Of a stretch of DNA of 64,000 nucleotides, positions 20,857 to 29,815 are shown piece after piece. The notes beneath the pieces are model-generated. The model saw nothing but the letters and a program-made list of their open reading frames with translations, was not told the DNA's origin and searched no databases. Each line of letters begins with the position of its first letter. The stretch's first letter is position 1. The translations under genes were made by a program, and so were the position numbers. Source of the DNA: Paenibacillus sp. FSL R5-0490 (lineage in GTDB: Bacteria; Bacillota; Bacilli; Bacillales; Cytobacillaceae); the NCBI RefSeq assembly GCF_001956215.1, contig NZ_MRTQ01000005.1, positions 124,001 through 188,000 of the forward strand. Direction: 5' to 3'.

Positions 20857-20918
20857 ATATCTAAACAGTAGACATGCAATTTGGCGGTTTAATCTAAATA
20901 TATAAAGGAGAGATAAGT

Positions 20919-21068
20919 GTGGAAAAGAAAAGCAGAACTTCTCTTCTCAATCTCCATGGAGTAAAACGCCGCAAACAGCCGCGGCAGGACTATGAGTTTT
21001 CAGAGGAACTGTCAGACGGCGGGGAGCGCAGCGAGCGTTTTAATAAGCCAAGGTACAGCAGAAAGTAG
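20919..21068 (+). CDS. small basic hypothetical protein
   Basis: A 49-residue ORF with AAAGGAGAG upstream of a GTG start. The product is hydrophilic and strongly basic at both ends (EKKSRTSLL, VKRRKQPRQ, PRYSRK) with an acidic middle (EFSEELSDGGE). No membrane segment, cysteine pair or recognisable family. The good ribosome site, clean isolation by a terminator before it, and coding-like third positions argue it is real. It may be a small sporulation or nucleic-acid-binding peptide, but nothing in the sequence proves that. Confidence 0.6.
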   Translation: MEKKSRTSLLNLHGVKRRKQPRQDYEFSEELSDGGERSERFNKPRYSRK

Positions 21069-21189
21069 GCTTATGCAGGCTTTCTAATCCGTTCTTAACA
21101 ATACTTTTTGGCTCCCATGGCAATGGTTTTCCGTTATGTTTTTTTCGGGACAGTGAAAACTATAAATGTTCGGGAAGGCGGGATTCTCT

Positions 21190-21660
21190 TTGCGGACATT
21201 TTCTTTATTAAAAGGCCTGCCGGTGTTTGAGTTGAAAACCGGCAATAAAGCAGGCGATATCTGTGATTTATCCATTTCAGGAACCGGAAAAGTTCAGGGA
21301 TTACTGCTGCGAAAGGGCGCATTTCTGAAAAAAAACTATATCATCAATATTGAAGACGTGGCATCTTTCGGGTGGGATGGAGTGATGATTGAAGATACCT
21401 CTGTTCTGCAGGCAATTCCTAAACATGAGGATTATACATGTGAGACCCATAATCGGTTAACCGGCAAAATGATTATGAGCCGGGAAGGAGAACGGCTGGG
21501 TTTGCTTGAGGATGTATACTTTAAGGAAGAATTGGGCACGATTGTAGGGTACGAACTGTCGGATGGCTTCTTTTCAGATGTGCTGGAAGGAAAACGTGTC
21601 ATAAAAACCGATGACCCGCCTGCAATTGGAAAAGACGCCATAATTGTAAATGTAAAATAG
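21190..21660 (+). CDS. yrrD: PRC-barrel domain protein YrrD
   Basis: A 156-residue protein with two PRC-barrel-like halves: residues about 5-70 (LLKGLPVFELKTGNKAGDICDL) and 75-150 (TGKMIMSREGERLGLLEDVYF). PRC barrels bind RNA or proteins; YrrD itself has no assigned role. The TTG at 21190, preceded by AAGGCGGG, gives an N-terminus that matches the family (RTFSLLKGLPV); an in-frame ATG at 21166 would add eight residues. The gene overlaps none of its neighbours and the next gene starts 15 bases later, so an operon of small genes is likely. Confidence 0.85.
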   Translation: MRTFSLLKGLPVFELKTGNKAGDICDLSISGTGKVQGLLLRKGAFLKKNYIINIEDVASFGWDGVMIEDTSVLQAIPKHEDYTCETHNRLTGKMIMSREGERLGLLEDVYFKEELGTIVGYELSDGFFSDVLEGKRVIKTDDPPAIGKDAIIVNVK

Positions 21661-21675
21661 TGAGGTGTCTTTTTC

Positions 21676-21867
21676 GTGCTGAAATGTCCAAATTGCCAGA
21701 GCAAAGATATTGGTAAAATCGGGATTAACCAATATTATTGCTGGAATTGCTTTATTGAACTTTCCTTGTCCAAAGGGATCATTAACACCCATCAAGTAGA
21801 GGAAGATGGTACGCTCAGTTCCCTTGATGATTTATTTGAAGAAGAAGAGCGCCGGTTTCTTTCGTAA
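21676..21867 (+). CDS. small zinc-ribbon protein
   Basis: A 63-residue protein with two CxxC pairs (CPNCQSKDIG and CWNC, residues 4-7 and about 22-25), forming a probable zinc ribbon, followed by an acidic tail (LDDLFEEEERR). GTG start with TGAGGTG upstream. It lies between yrrD and yrzQ, the place of the B. subtilis small gene yrzR, but I assign that name only by position. Function unknown. Confidence 0.8.
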   Translation: MLKCPNCQSKDIGKIGINQYYCWNCFIELSLSKGIINTHQVEEDGTLSSLDDLFEEEERRFLS

Positions 21868-21893
21868 GAATTAACGGAAGAGGTGAGCCAGTT

Positions 21894-22028
21894 TTGAACA
21901 AAATATTAACCTCTGCAATGATGCTTGGGGCAGGCATGGCTGCTTATAATTATGCCCAAAAGAATAATATGATATCAGGCCGAAAAATGAAACGCATCCA
22001 GAAAAGAATAACCAAATCTTTATTTTAA
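21894..22028 (+). CDS. yrzQ: YrzQ-family (DUF3918) small protein
   Basis: A 44-residue product with an N-terminal hydrophobic, Gly/Ala-rich stretch (MMLGAGMAAYNYA) and a basic C-terminus (GRKMKRIQKR). This resembles the DUF3918/YrzQ family of unknown function. TTG start with AGAGGTGAG seven bases upstream. It lies 26 bases after the zinc-ribbon gene and is followed by a terminator, closing the yrrD unit. Confidence 0.75.
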   Translation: MNKILTSAMMLGAGMAAYNYAQKNNMISGRKMKRIQKRITKSLF

Positions 22029-22034
22029 ATGATC

Positions 22035-22069
22035 AAGGCTGGTTCTTAAAAAAGGGCCAGCTTTTTTTC
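22035..22069 (+). terminator. intrinsic terminator after yrzQ
   Basis: GGCTGG and CCAGC arms flank an A-rich loop and are followed by TTTTTTT. Confidence 0.8.
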
Positions 22070-22149
22070 GCACCTCCATGCTATTCATAATGAGTAAGAT
22101 GCATAATTCCCATGGAAGCTATCACAATAAATACAAGGAGGGGGCCATA

Positions 22150-23238
22150 TTGAATATTCATATGAAATGGTACTACCGGCTTGGATTTCTGCTTCTCTTG
22201 TTTATTGTGATTTTAGTTTTCCTAAAGCTCCAGGCATTATGGATGCCCGTTCTGGAAATTGTATTTGTCGTATTCATTCCTTTTGTCATTGGGGCATTTA
22301 TTACTTATCTTCTTCACCCGATCGTGGAAAAATTGCATGAAACGGGCCTTCACAGGGGGCTTGCCGTTTTTATTATATATTTTTTGTTCTTCGGGGGAAT
22401 TGGCCTTATCTTTTATAAAGGGATTCCGGCTTTTATTCATCAATTGCGTGATCTGGCGGAAAATGCACCTCATTTTGCAAATCAGTACCGCGGGTGGATC
22501 GATACGATTCAGAGTAAAACATCAACATGGCCAGATGGCCTGCAGACCAGGATTGATGAGGTTATTGCAGCTATAGAGCAGCGGTTAAATAATCTTTTAT
22601 CAAAAGTAATCACATTTTTTCTGAATGTACTGAACTATGCTTTGATTATCGCAGTTATTCCCTTCATCTCTTTTTATCTTCTTAAAGATTTTTCGATTAT
22701 GAAAAGAGCTGCCTGGTACTTGACTCCAAGAAAATGGAGGAAGGAAGGCGTGTTATTCTTAAGAGATGTAGACAAGTCACTCGGAAGCTATATCAGGGGG
22801 CAGCTTCTGGTATGTGCAGCCATTGGGGCCATTTCTTCTCTGCTATTTTGGGTTTTTGATATGCGTTATCCTCTTTTGCTGGGTACTATAATAGGTGTTA
22901 CCAATGTAATTCCTTATTTTGGTCCAATTATCGGAGCGATTCCGGCTGTCATCATTGCTTCAGCTTTATCGGTTAAAATGGTCGTAATAACAATTGGGAT
23001 TATTATTGTTCTTCAATTCCTTGAGGGGAATATCCTATCACCCCTGATTGTTGGAAAAAGTCTTCATATGCACCCTCTTCTCATTATGCTCGCACTGCTG
23101 GCCGGCGGAGAAGCTGGAGGGATATTGGGCTTGATTATTGCAGTTCCGATTTTAGCTGTCATTAAAGTAAGTATCATACATGCAAAAAAACACTTTTCAA
23201 AAAATAAACAGCCAAAAATCAGCGGAACCTCATCATGA
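22150..23238 (+). CDS. yrrI: AI-2E family transporter YrrI
   Basis: A 362-residue polytopic membrane protein of the AI-2 exporter superfamily (PerM/TqsA-like). Hydrophobic segments group as three near the N-terminus (about 8-30, 35-58, 75-100), then a cluster from about 150 to 350; the conserved GTIIGVTNVIPYFGPIIG region is near residue 245. Some family members are Na+/H+ antiporters, so the substrate is open. AAGGAGGGGG lies five bases before the TTG at 22150, better placed than for the ATG at 22078 or the ATG at 22162. B. subtilis has yrrI at this place. Confidence 0.9.
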   Translation: MNIHMKWYYRLGFLLLLFIVILVFLKLQALWMPVLEIVFVVFIPFVIGAFITYLLHPIVEKLHETGLHRGLAVFIIYFLFFGGIGLIFYKGIPAFIHQLRDLAENAPHFANQYRGWIDTIQSKTSTWPDGLQTRIDEVIAAIEQRLNNLLSKVITFFLNVLNYALIIAVIPFISFYLLKDFSIMKRAAWYLTPRKWRKEGVLFLRDVDKSLGSYIRGQLLVCAAIGAISSLLFWVFDMRYPLLLGTIIGVTNVIPYFGPIIGAIPAVIIASALSVKMVVITIGIIIVLQFLEGNILSPLIVGKSLHMHPLLIMLALLAGGEAGGILGLIIAVPILAVIKVSIIHAKKHFSKNKQPKISGTSS

Positions 23239-23240
23239 TG

Positions 23241-23270
23241 TTGACAACAATAAAGGAAAATCGCTATAAT
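23241..23270 (+). promoter_or_regulatory. sigma-A promoter of alaS leader
   Basis: TTGACA at 23241-23246 and TATAAT at 23265-23270 with an 18-base spacer. Both hexamers match consensus; the start would be near 23277. Confidence 0.88.
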
Positions 23271-23276
23271 TCGTCT

Positions 23277-23563
23277 ATAAAGTATATATTAAACATTTTG
23301 ACGGAATGAGTATGTTATAGACCATCTGCGTGAATGCATTGCTGCATTCATAAAAGAGAGGGAGTTCCATGGCTGAAAGAACTTCCAGATGAAGGATAAC
23401 AGAAAGCTAATCCTGAGTGCAGCTAATCCCTGCCGTATTTCCGCGTTAAGGATCTGAGAGATGGGAGATTGCCTATTAACCGGCATTATTCATTTAACTT
23501 CCATAATCAGGGTGGTACCGCGAGTAAGCTCTCGTCCCTGTCCAGGGATGAGGGCTTTTTTTG
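23277..23563 (+). ncRNA. T-box riboswitch leader of alaS (Ala specifier)
   Basis: Stem I shows AGTA and the closing pair TGTTAT/ATAACA. On the 3' side comes GAAA, then GCT (23406-23408, an Ala codon), then A, which is the expected specifier geometry. AGAGGGAG and GGCTGAAAG mark the distal part. The T-box core CAGGGTGGTACCGCG lies at 23509-23523 and the terminator (GCTCTCGTCCCTG/CAGGGATGAGGGC, T run to 23562) follows. Uncharged tRNA-Ala would promote read-through into alaS. Confidence 0.95.
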
Positions 23564-23605
23564 TTGTTTTTAAAAGTTTTTACATATTTTAGGAGGTTGG
23601 TTAGA

Positions 23606-26239
23606 ATGAAACAATTATCAGGTGCTGAAATACGCCGAATGTTCCTGGATTTCTTTAAAGAGAAAGGACACGCTGTAGAACCGAGCGCATCCCTCGTTCC
23701 TCACGAGGATCCTTCCCTGCTCTGGATTAACAGTGGTGTCGCCACTCTGAAAAAATATTTTGACGGCCGTGTCATCCCAGAGAACCCAAGGATTACAAAT
23801 GCCCAAAAATCCATCCGCACCAACGATATCGAAAATGTCGGCAAAACAGCAAGACACCATACTTTTTTTGAGATGCTGGGCAATTTCTCAATTGGTGATT
23901 ACTTTAAAGAAGAAGCCATCGTCTGGGCTTGGGAGTTTTTGACTGATAAAAAATGGATTGGCTTTGCTGAAGAAAAGCTTTCTGTTACGATTCATCCTGA
24001 AGATGATGAAGCTTTTAACATCTGGCGGGAAAAAGTAGGAGTGCCGGAAGAGAGGATTATCCGCCTGGAAGGAAACTTCTGGGACATCGGAGAAGGCCCA
24101 AGTGGTCCAAATACAGAGATCTTCTATGACCGCGGTCCTGAATATGGAAATGACCCAGAAGATCCTGAACTATATCCCGGCGGTGAAAACGATCGCTATT
24201 TAGAAGTCTGGAACCTTGTGTTTTCTGAATTCAACCATAATCCTGATGGCACTTATACGCCGCTGCCTAAGAAAAATATTGATACCGGGATGGGGCTTGA
24301 GCGGATGGCGTCTGTCGTTCAAAATGTTCCTACCAACTTTGATACAGACTTATTTATGCCAATTATCCGGGGAACAGAAGAAATTTCAGGCCGGAAATAT
24401 GGAGCATCAAAGGAAACGGATGTTGCATTTAAAGTTATTGCAGACCATATCCGCACAGTGGCATTTGCAGTGGGTGACGGTGCGCTGCCTTCTAATGAAG
24501 GACGGGGCTATGTATTAAGAAGATTGCTTCGCCGTGCTGTCAGATATGCTAAACAAATTAATATAAACGAGCCATTCATGTATGAATTGGTGCCAGTGGC
24601 AGGAGAAATTATGCATGACTTCTACCCGGAAGTAAAAGAAAAAACTGAATTTATCCAAAAGGTCATCAAGAACGAAGAAGAACGTTTCCATGAAACACTT
24701 CATGAAGGTCTTGCCATTCTTTCATCTGTTATTAAGAAAGAAAAGGAAAAAGACAGCGATACGATTCAGGGTGAAGACGTTTTCCGTCTTTATGATACAT
24801 ACGGATTCCCGGTTGAGTTAACAGAGGAATATGCTGAAGAAGAAGGTATGAAAGTGGATCATGCCGGATTTGAAAAGGAAATGGAAGGACAGCGTGAGCG
24901 TGCACGTTCTGCACGTCAGGATGTAGATTCCATGCAGGTCCAGGGCGGAGTATTAGGAGAGCTGAAAACCGATAGCAAATTTGTCGGTTATGATAAGCTT
25001 CAGACAGAAGCCAGAATCGCTGCAATTGTGAAGGATGGGCAATTAATTGAAGAAGCTCATGCTGGAGAGGAGATTCAGCTGATCCTGAATGAAACACCAT
25101 TTTACGCAGAGAGCGGCGGACAGATTGCTGACCAGGGAACTCTGGAAGCAGAAGGATTAAAGGTTTCAATTAAGGATGTTCAAAAAGCTCCGAATGGACA
25201 AAACCTTCATAGAGCTGTCGTTGAAAAAGGAACGCTGAAGGCTGAAGCGTCTGTACTGGCGGCGGTAAATGAGCAAATCCGTTCAAAGGTAATCAAAAAT
25301 CATACTGCAACTCACTTGCTTCATCAGGCTTTAAAGGATGTTTTGGGAGGCCATGTTAATCAGGCTGGTTCTTTAGTAGGGCCGGATCGCCTGCGTTTTG
25401 ACTTCTCTCATTTTGGGCAAATTACTTCTGAAGAGCTTGAGAAAATTGAAGCGATTGTCAACGAACAAATTTGGCAAAGTCTTGAAGTTGAGATCAATTA
25501 CAAGGACATTGATGAGGCAAAGGCAATGGGTGCTATGGCTCTATTTGGTGAGAAATATGGAAAGATTGTCCGTGTTGTTCAGGTTGGGGATTACAGTCTC
25601 GAGCTTTGCGGCGGATGCCATGTTTCGAATACTGCTTCCATCGGATTGTTCAAGATCCAATCGGAAAGCGGTATTGGTGCTGGAACTCGCAGAATAGAAG
25701 CCGTAACTGGCGAATCTGCATACAAGCTAATGAATGACCAGATTACTGTATTAAAAGAAGCTTCAGGCAAATTAAAGACCAATCCAAAAGATTTGTCCGC
25801 AAGAATTGATGTACTGCTTGGAGAAATGAAGCAGCTGCAGCGTGAAAACGAATCTTTAGCAGCAAAATTGGGCAATATTGAAGCAGGGAGCCTGGTATCA
25901 AAGGCAAAAGAAGTCAATGGCATTACCGTTCTTGCTGAGAAGGTCCAGGCATCAGACATGAATAACCTGCGCAATATGGCTGACGATTTAAAACAAAAAC
26001 TCGGATCTGCAGTTGTTGTATTAGGCAGTGTAAACGAGGGAAAAGTGAATATTATTGCCGGGGTGACAGATGATCTGATCAAAAAAGGCTTCCATGCGGG
26101 CAAAGCGGTAAAAGAAGTTGCTGCAAAATGCGGCGGCGGAGGCGGAGGCCGTCCGGACATGGCTCAGGCTGGCGGAAAAGACCCGGAAAAACTTGAAAGT
26201 GCTCTGCAATTTGTAGAAGAATGGGTTAAATCCGTTTGA
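23606..26239 (+). CDS. alaS: alanyl-tRNA synthetase
   Basis: Charges tRNA-Ala and edits mischarged Ser/Gly. The 877-residue protein has the class II catalytic core with [18 protein letters not shown] (near residue 80), the editing domain zinc ligands HTATHLLHQ (near 565) and CGGCHVSNT (near 667), and the C-terminal DHHA1 domain with a Gly-rich loop. AGGAGG at 23591-23596 supports the ATG at 23606; an in-frame upstream start at 23561 falls in the terminator T run. It follows its T-box leader. Confidence 0.98.
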   Translation: MKQLSGAEIRRMFLDFFKEKGHAVEPSASLVPHEDPSLLWINSGVATLKKYFDGRVIPENPRITNAQKSIRTNDIENVGKTARHHTFFEMLGNFSIGDYFKEEAIVWAWEFLTDKKWIGFAEEKLSVTIHPEDDEAFNIWREKVGVPEERIIRLEGNFWDIGEGPSGPNTEIFYDRGPEYGNDPEDPELYPGGENDRYLEVWNLVFSEFNHNPDGTYTPLPKKNIDTGMGLERMASVVQNVPTNFDTDLFMPIIRGTEEISGRKYGASKETDVAFKVIADHIRTVAFAVGDGALPSNEGRGYVLRRLLRRAVRYAKQININEPFMYELVPVAGEIMHDFYPEVKEKTEFIQKVIKNEEERFHETLHEGLAILSSVIKKEKEKDSDTIQGEDVFRLYDTYGFPVELTEEYAEEEGMKVDHAGFEKEMEGQRERARSARQDVDSMQVQGGVLGELKTDSKFVGYDKLQTEARIAAIVKDGQLIEEAHAGEEIQLILNETPFYAESGGQIADQGTLEAEGLKVSIKDVQKAPNGQNLHRAVVEKGTLKAEASVLAAVNEQIRSKVIKNHTATHLLHQALKDVLGGHVNQAGSLVGPDRLRFDFSHFGQITSEELEKIEAIVNEQIWQSLEVEINYKDIDEAKAMGAMALFGEKYGKIVRVVQVGDYSLELCGGCHVSNTASIGLFKIQSESGIGAGTRRIEAVTGESAYKLMNDQITVLKEASGKLKTNPKDLSARIDVLLGEMKQLQRENESLAAKLGNIEAGSLVSKAKEVNGITVLAEKVQASDMNNLRNMADDLKQKLGSAVVVLGSVNEGKVNIIAGVTDDLIKKGFHAGKAVKEVAAKCGGGGGGRPDMAQAGGKDPEKLESALQFVEEWVKSV

Positions 26240-26478
26240 TATCCCAGTAAAGTAGTGTAAAATGGAGGTAACCAAGAGAGATTGTTCATCATCAGGAAGA
26301 AACAGCTTGTTCTTCACCATGTTTTCCTGTCAGGAACAAGATCATTTATTGATCGCTCTGTTTATTCAGGCGGCAGGCCAAACAGTTATGAAGAGGGGGA
26401 CAAGCTGGTAATGATCCGGATATAATCCGGCAAATATAAGCTATCCTATCCTTCATACAGAAAAGCGAGGTGTAAGAT

Positions 26479-26745
26479 ATGAGCTCATTTGACAAAACAA
26501 TGAGGTTTAACTTTCCTGAAGAACCAATCGAACAGGATGTGAATGAAGTTCTGTTTCAAGTTTATGGTGCCCTCCAGGAAAAAGGGTATAATCCTATAAA
26601 TCAAATTGTCGGTTATCTGCTGTCCGGGGATCCGGCTTACATTCCCCGCCATAAGGATGCCCGCAATATCATCCGTAAACTTGAACGGGATGAGATCATC
26701 GAAGAATTGGTTAAATCATACTTAAAACAGCAGCGTGAGGGGTAA
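26479..26745 (+). CDS. ireB: IreB family regulatory phosphoprotein
   Basis: An 88-residue cytoplasmic protein of the IreB/DUF965 family (YrzL in B. subtilis). In enterococci IreB is phosphorylated by the Ser/Thr kinase IreK and lowers cephalosporin resistance; role here inferred. The conserved start [15 protein letters not shown] includes Thr and Ser candidates, and the body ([20 protein letters not shown]) is diagnostic. GCGAGGTG lies upstream. It ends two bases before ruvX, forming the conserved ireB-ruvX-yrzB operon. The 239 bases between alaS and this gene hold no convincing ORF. Confidence 0.93.
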   Translation: MSSFDKTMRFNFPEEPIEQDVNEVLFQVYGALQEKGYNPINQIVGYLLSGDPAYIPRHKDARNIIRKLERDEIIEELVKSYLKQQREG

Positions 26746-26747
26746 AC

Positions 26748-27164
26748 ATGCGGACTATGGGACTGGATGTCGGCTCTAAGACAGTCGGCGTCGCTCTAAG
26801 CGATGCGTTCGGATGGACAGCGCAGGGCTTGGAAACCATCAAAATCAACGAGGAAGAAAAAGAGTTTGGTTTTGAAAGAATTGGTGAAATAATAAAAGAG
26901 CATGAAGTCAGTAAGATTGTTGTCGGCTTGCCTAAAAATATGAATGGAACCATTGGCCCACGCGGTGAAGCCAGCCAGTTCTTTGCTTCAGAGCTGGAGA
27001 AGCTATTTGGCCTTCCGGTCGTATTATGGGACGAGCGTCTCTCAACAATGGCAGCTGAAAGAGTTTTGCTTGAAGCAGATGTCAGCCGCAAGAAACGGAA
27101 AAAAGTCATTGATAAAATGGCAGCCGTCATGATTTTACAAGGCTTTTTAAATAGCCAAATTTAA
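26748..27164 (+). CDS. ruvX: pre-16S rRNA nuclease YqgF/RuvX
   Basis: RNase H-fold nuclease thought to help process the 5' end of 16S rRNA; formerly a putative Holliday-junction resolvase. The 138-residue product has the first acidic residue in [13 protein letters not shown] (Asp near 6), the [10 protein letters not shown] motif near residue 60 and the acidic WDERLSTM near 97. It corresponds to B. subtilis YrrK and is tightly packed behind ireB. Confidence 0.93.
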   Translation: MRTMGLDVGSKTVGVALSDAFGWTAQGLETIKINEEEKEFGFERIGEIIKEHEVSKIVVGLPKNMNGTIGPRGEASQFFASELEKLFGLPVVLWDERLSTMAAERVLLEADVSRKKRKKVIDKMAAVMILQGFLNSQI

Positions 27165-27178
27165 TGAGGTGAACAGAA

Positions 27179-27463
27179 ATGAATCATGGAGATAACAACA
27201 TTACTGTAATTGACGAGGAAGGCAACGAGCAGCTTTGCGAAGTATTGTTCACGTTTGATTCGGAAGAATTCGGCAAGTCATATGTCCTTTATTACCCAAT
27301 TGGGGCAGATGAAAATGATGATGAAGAAATTGAAATTCACGCTTCAGCATTCAGCCCAAGCGAAGACAGCAAGGATGGCGAACTGCAGCCGATCGAGACA
27401 GAAGAGGAATGGGATCTAATTGAAGAAATGCTAAACACATTCCTTGAAGAGCAGGAAGATTAA
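27179..27463 (+). CDS. yrzB: YrzB-family (DUF1292) protein
   Basis: A 94-residue, very acidic cytoplasmic protein of the DUF1292 family. The conserved core ([21 protein letters not shown], then GKSYVLYYP) is clear, followed by an acidic tail ending LEEQED. Function unknown, although it is almost always found next to ruvX and ireB. GAGGTGAAC precedes the ATG. A terminator closes the operon. Confidence 0.92.
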   Translation: MNHGDNNITVIDEEGNEQLCEVLFTFDSEEFGKSYVLYYPIGADENDDEEIEIHASAFSPSEDSKDGELQPIETEEEWDLIEEMLNTFLEEQED

Positions 27464-27467
27464 TAAA

Positions 27468-27493
27468 ACTGGCCCCCGGGCCAGTTTTTTATT
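27468..27493 (+). terminator. intrinsic terminator after yrzB
   Basis: ACTGGCCC and GGGCCAGT form an 8-bp stem with a 2-base loop, then TTTTTTATTT. Confidence 0.88.
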
Positions 27494-27724
27494 TGCTTCT
27501 TTTTTCGGCTGGAGCGGAATAAACCGAAAGTGCAATATGTGGAAAAAAATGGCGAATCTTATTGGTTTTTGTAATATCCTGCGACTTACAAAAGAAAATA
27601 TAGTATAATAAGCCCGTGATGTCTCAGAAACAAAAAGAAAATACGATTTCTTAGGCTAGTTGGCAAGAAAACATGCTAGTTCATTTCCAAAGAAGCCAAC
27701 GTCTTTTTAACGGGGGGATATGTG

Positions 27725-28858
27725 ATGTCGGCAGACGATCAAAAAGGGAAAAAAGAAATAATGCGCGAAAAGATGATTGAGCGGCAAGGCGAAGCAAAAG
27801 TAGTCCGTAAAATTGTACTGATAGTTGCAATCATATTATTAATCTCAGCTGCTGCAGTGCTCGGCGGGGGATATTTTTATATTAATTCAGCTTTAAAGCC
27901 TGTTGATCCCGATAATAATAAGCCGAGAAAAGTAGAGATACCAATCGGGTCATCTGTGACGGGAATCGGCACTGTTCTTGAAGAAAATGGAATTATCAGG
28001 GATGCACGTGTTTTTAAATATTATGTGAAATTTAAAAATGAAGCTGGATTTATGGCAGGAGAATATCAGTTGAAGCCTTCCATGAATATGGAGGAGATTC
28101 TGGATAGCTTGAAAACAGGTAAGGTAATGGAAGAAGTTGCATTCAAGATCACCATTCCAGAGGGAAAACAGCTTGAGCAGATTGCAGGGATCATTGCAGA
28201 AAAAACTGATAAAAAACCAGAAGATGTGTTGAAACAACTTAATGAAAAAGCTTTTATTAAATCTTTAATGGCAGAATATCCTGAATTGCTGACAAATGAA
28301 ATCCTGGCTGAGAATATTAAATATCCTCTTGAGGGTTACTTATTCCCGGCAACCTATCCTTTTTACAAAGAAGATCAGACTATAGAGGAAATTGTTAAAG
28401 TTATGCTTGATAAAACGGCTTCAGTTATTAAAAAGTATAGCGGTGATATGGAGAAGCAGGAATACACTCCGCACAAATTATTGACAATGGCATCGCTCAT
28501 AGAGGAAGAAGCAACGGCGAAAGTAGACCGTGATCAGATTGCGAGTGTTTTCTACAACCGGATTGACACAGGAATGCCTTTGCAGACAGATCCAACTGTC
28601 CTGTATGCACATGGTGAACATAAATCAAGGGTCCTATATAAAGACTTAGAGATCGACTCACCATACAACACATATAAGTACCCTGGACTGACGCCCGGAC
28701 CTATTGCAAATGCCGGGGTGTCCTCAATTGAAGCAGCATTGGTGCCTGCAGAAACAGATTACCTATACTTCCTGGCCACATCAACAGGAGAAGTGCTTTT
28801 CTCAAAGACACTGGATGAGCATAATCAAAAAAAAGCACAGCATATATCGAATAATTAA
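27725..28858 (+). CDS. mltG: endolytic transglycosylase MltG (YrrL)
   Basis: Cleaves nascent glycan strands, thought to set the ends of peptidoglycan polymerisation. The 377-residue protein has a basic cytoplasmic N-terminus, one membrane span (about residues 32-55), a LysM-like region (IPIGSSVTGIGTVL, near 78) and the YceG domain with putative catalytic Glu in SLIEEEAT (near residue 260) and the conserved PYNTYKYPGLTPGPI further on. ATG at 27725 sits just after GGGGGGAT; GTG at 27722 is possible. A TATAAT at 27604-27609 may be its -10 box. Confidence 0.95.
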   Translation: MSADDQKGKKEIMREKMIERQGEAKVVRKIVLIVAIILLISAAAVLGGGYFYINSALKPVDPDNNKPRKVEIPIGSSVTGIGTVLEENGIIRDARVFKYYVKFKNEAGFMAGEYQLKPSMNMEEILDSLKTGKVMEEVAFKITIPEGKQLEQIAGIIAEKTDKKPEDVLKQLNEKAFIKSLMAEYPELLTNEILAENIKYPLEGYLFPATYPFYKEDQTIEEIVKVMLDKTASVIKKYSGDMEKQEYTPHKLLTMASLIEEEATAKVDRDQIASVFYNRIDTGMPLQTDPTVLYAHGEHKSRVLYKDLEIDSPYNTYKYPGLTPGPIANAGVSSIEAALVPAETDYLYFLATSTGEVLFSKTLDEHNQKKAQHISNN

Positions 28859-28862
28859 ATTA

Positions 28863-28902
28863 GTAAAAGGGGAATGTGCAGATATAGCATTCCCCTTTTA
28901 CT
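28863..28902 (+). terminator. intrinsic terminator after mltG
   Basis: GTAAAAGGGGAATG and CATTCCCCTTTTAC form a perfect 14-bp stem with an 11-base loop; the T run lies partly inside the stem. Confidence 0.82.
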
Positions 28903-28941
28903 TATGGTAAAATAGATCAGGTGTTTTATATAAGCTTCGCG

Positions 28942-29036
28942 ATAGCGTAAATCACGGACAAGCATGGATATTGGCTCACGTAAGCCGGAATGCCGCATAG
29001 CGCATTTCCACATCCTATCTGTGAACGCTATTTTTT
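28942..29036 (+). other. multibranched structured intergenic element with T tail
   Basis: ATAGCGT (28942-28948) pairs with ACGCTAT (29025-29031), CAC (28953) with GTG (29021), and GGAT (28966) with ATCC (29012). Inside lie two local hairpins: GGCT/AGCC (28973-28986) and GGAATGC/GCATTTCC (28987-29009, one bulge). A run of six T ends the element. It may be a small RNA, a terminator-like element or a dispersed repeat; no known family is recognised with confidence. An open frame on the minus strand here lacks a ribosome site. Confidence 0.5.
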
Positions 29037-29045
29037 CATGTCTAA

Positions 29046-29100
29046 ATAGCAAAGCTGAGGCGATTGCTTTTCAGGGACGCAGACTAAGCTATGGCAGTGT
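29046..29100. repeat. degenerate fragment of the Bacillus intergenic repeat
   Basis: GCTGAGGCGATTGCTTTTCAGGGACGCAGACTAAG resembles internal parts of the longer element at 56970-57391 (GGAGGCGACTGCTCAGGGACG and ACGCAGACTAAG). The ends are missing. The stretch 28903-29174 holds no supported gene. Confidence 0.45.
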
Positions 29101-29174
29101 CTACATGACTGCGAGAGCATCTGAAGCCGCAGCTTGACAATAAAATTCCATCTGATCGAGGTGATGCCAGCTTG

Positions 29175-29810
29175 ATGAACGATAAGCTGCATGCATATAT
29201 AGAGGAAATAATACCTGAAAGACCCCAGTTACTGGACAAAATGGAGCAGTACGCCAAGGAGCACAATGTTCCAATTATGGAGCTGGCAGGAATCGAAGCG
29301 ATGCTTCAGCTTTTGCGCATTCAAAAACCGAAAATGATACTTGAAGTAGGCACGGCAATCGGCTATTCAGCACTCAGAATGGCGTTCGCAGTTCCTGAAT
29401 CGGAAATTGTTACGATTGAACGCGATGCTGAACGTTACCAGCTTGCCGAAAAGTATATAGAAGAAGCCGGGAAAAAGGAGCAAATCATCATCATTAAGGG
29501 AGATGCCCTGGAAGTCGAGGAAGACGTTGAAAAGCACGGACCCTATGATGCTATATTTATTGATGCAGCAAAAGGCCAATATCAGCGGTTCTTTGAAATC
29601 TATTCACGATTTCTCTCAGATGGCGGCGTGATTATTACAGACAATGTCCTTTTCAAAGGCCTTGTGTGTGAAGCAGATATTGAAAATAAACGTATCCGGA
29701 ATATGGTAAGAAAAATTGATGTGTTTAATAAATGGTTAATGAGTCATCCTGAATATCATACAGTTATTTTGCCTGTTGGGGATGGCGTGGCAATTAGTAA
29801 AAAGAGGTGA
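29175..29810 (+). CDS. trmR: tRNA 5-hydroxyuridine methyltransferase TrmR (YrrM)
   Basis: SAM-dependent O-methyltransferase that converts ho5U34 to 5-methoxyuridine in tRNA. The 211-residue protein has the class I SAM motif ILEVGTAIGYSALRMA (near residue 57), a second acidic loop VTIERD, and the metal-binding-like IDAAKGQY and TDNVLFKG segments of the COMT-like family. GAGGTGAT lies upstream; TTG at 29172 and ATG at 29175 are both possible. The two hydroxylation genes follow directly, which supports the tRNA function over catechol methylation. Confidence 0.92.
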   Translation: MNDKLHAYIEEIIPERPQLLDKMEQYAKEHNVPIMELAGIEAMLQLLRIQKPKMILEVGTAIGYSALRMAFAVPESEIVTIERDAERYQLAEKYIEEAGKKEQIIIIKGDALEVEEDVEKHGPYDAIFIDAAKGQYQRFFEIYSRFLSDGGVIITDNVLFKGLVCEADIENKRIRNMVRKIDVFNKWLMSHPEYHTVILPVGDGVAISKKR

Positions 29811-29815
29811 TTATA

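Noticed and set aside
26263-26412. 49-codon frame between alaS and ireB
   Set aside because: No ribosome site before its ATG and no recognisable product; a GTTC-type inverted repeat there looks non-coding.
28855-29052. 65-codon minus-strand frame over the structured element
   Set aside because: No ribosome site; the reading frame follows from the repeat-like structured DNA.
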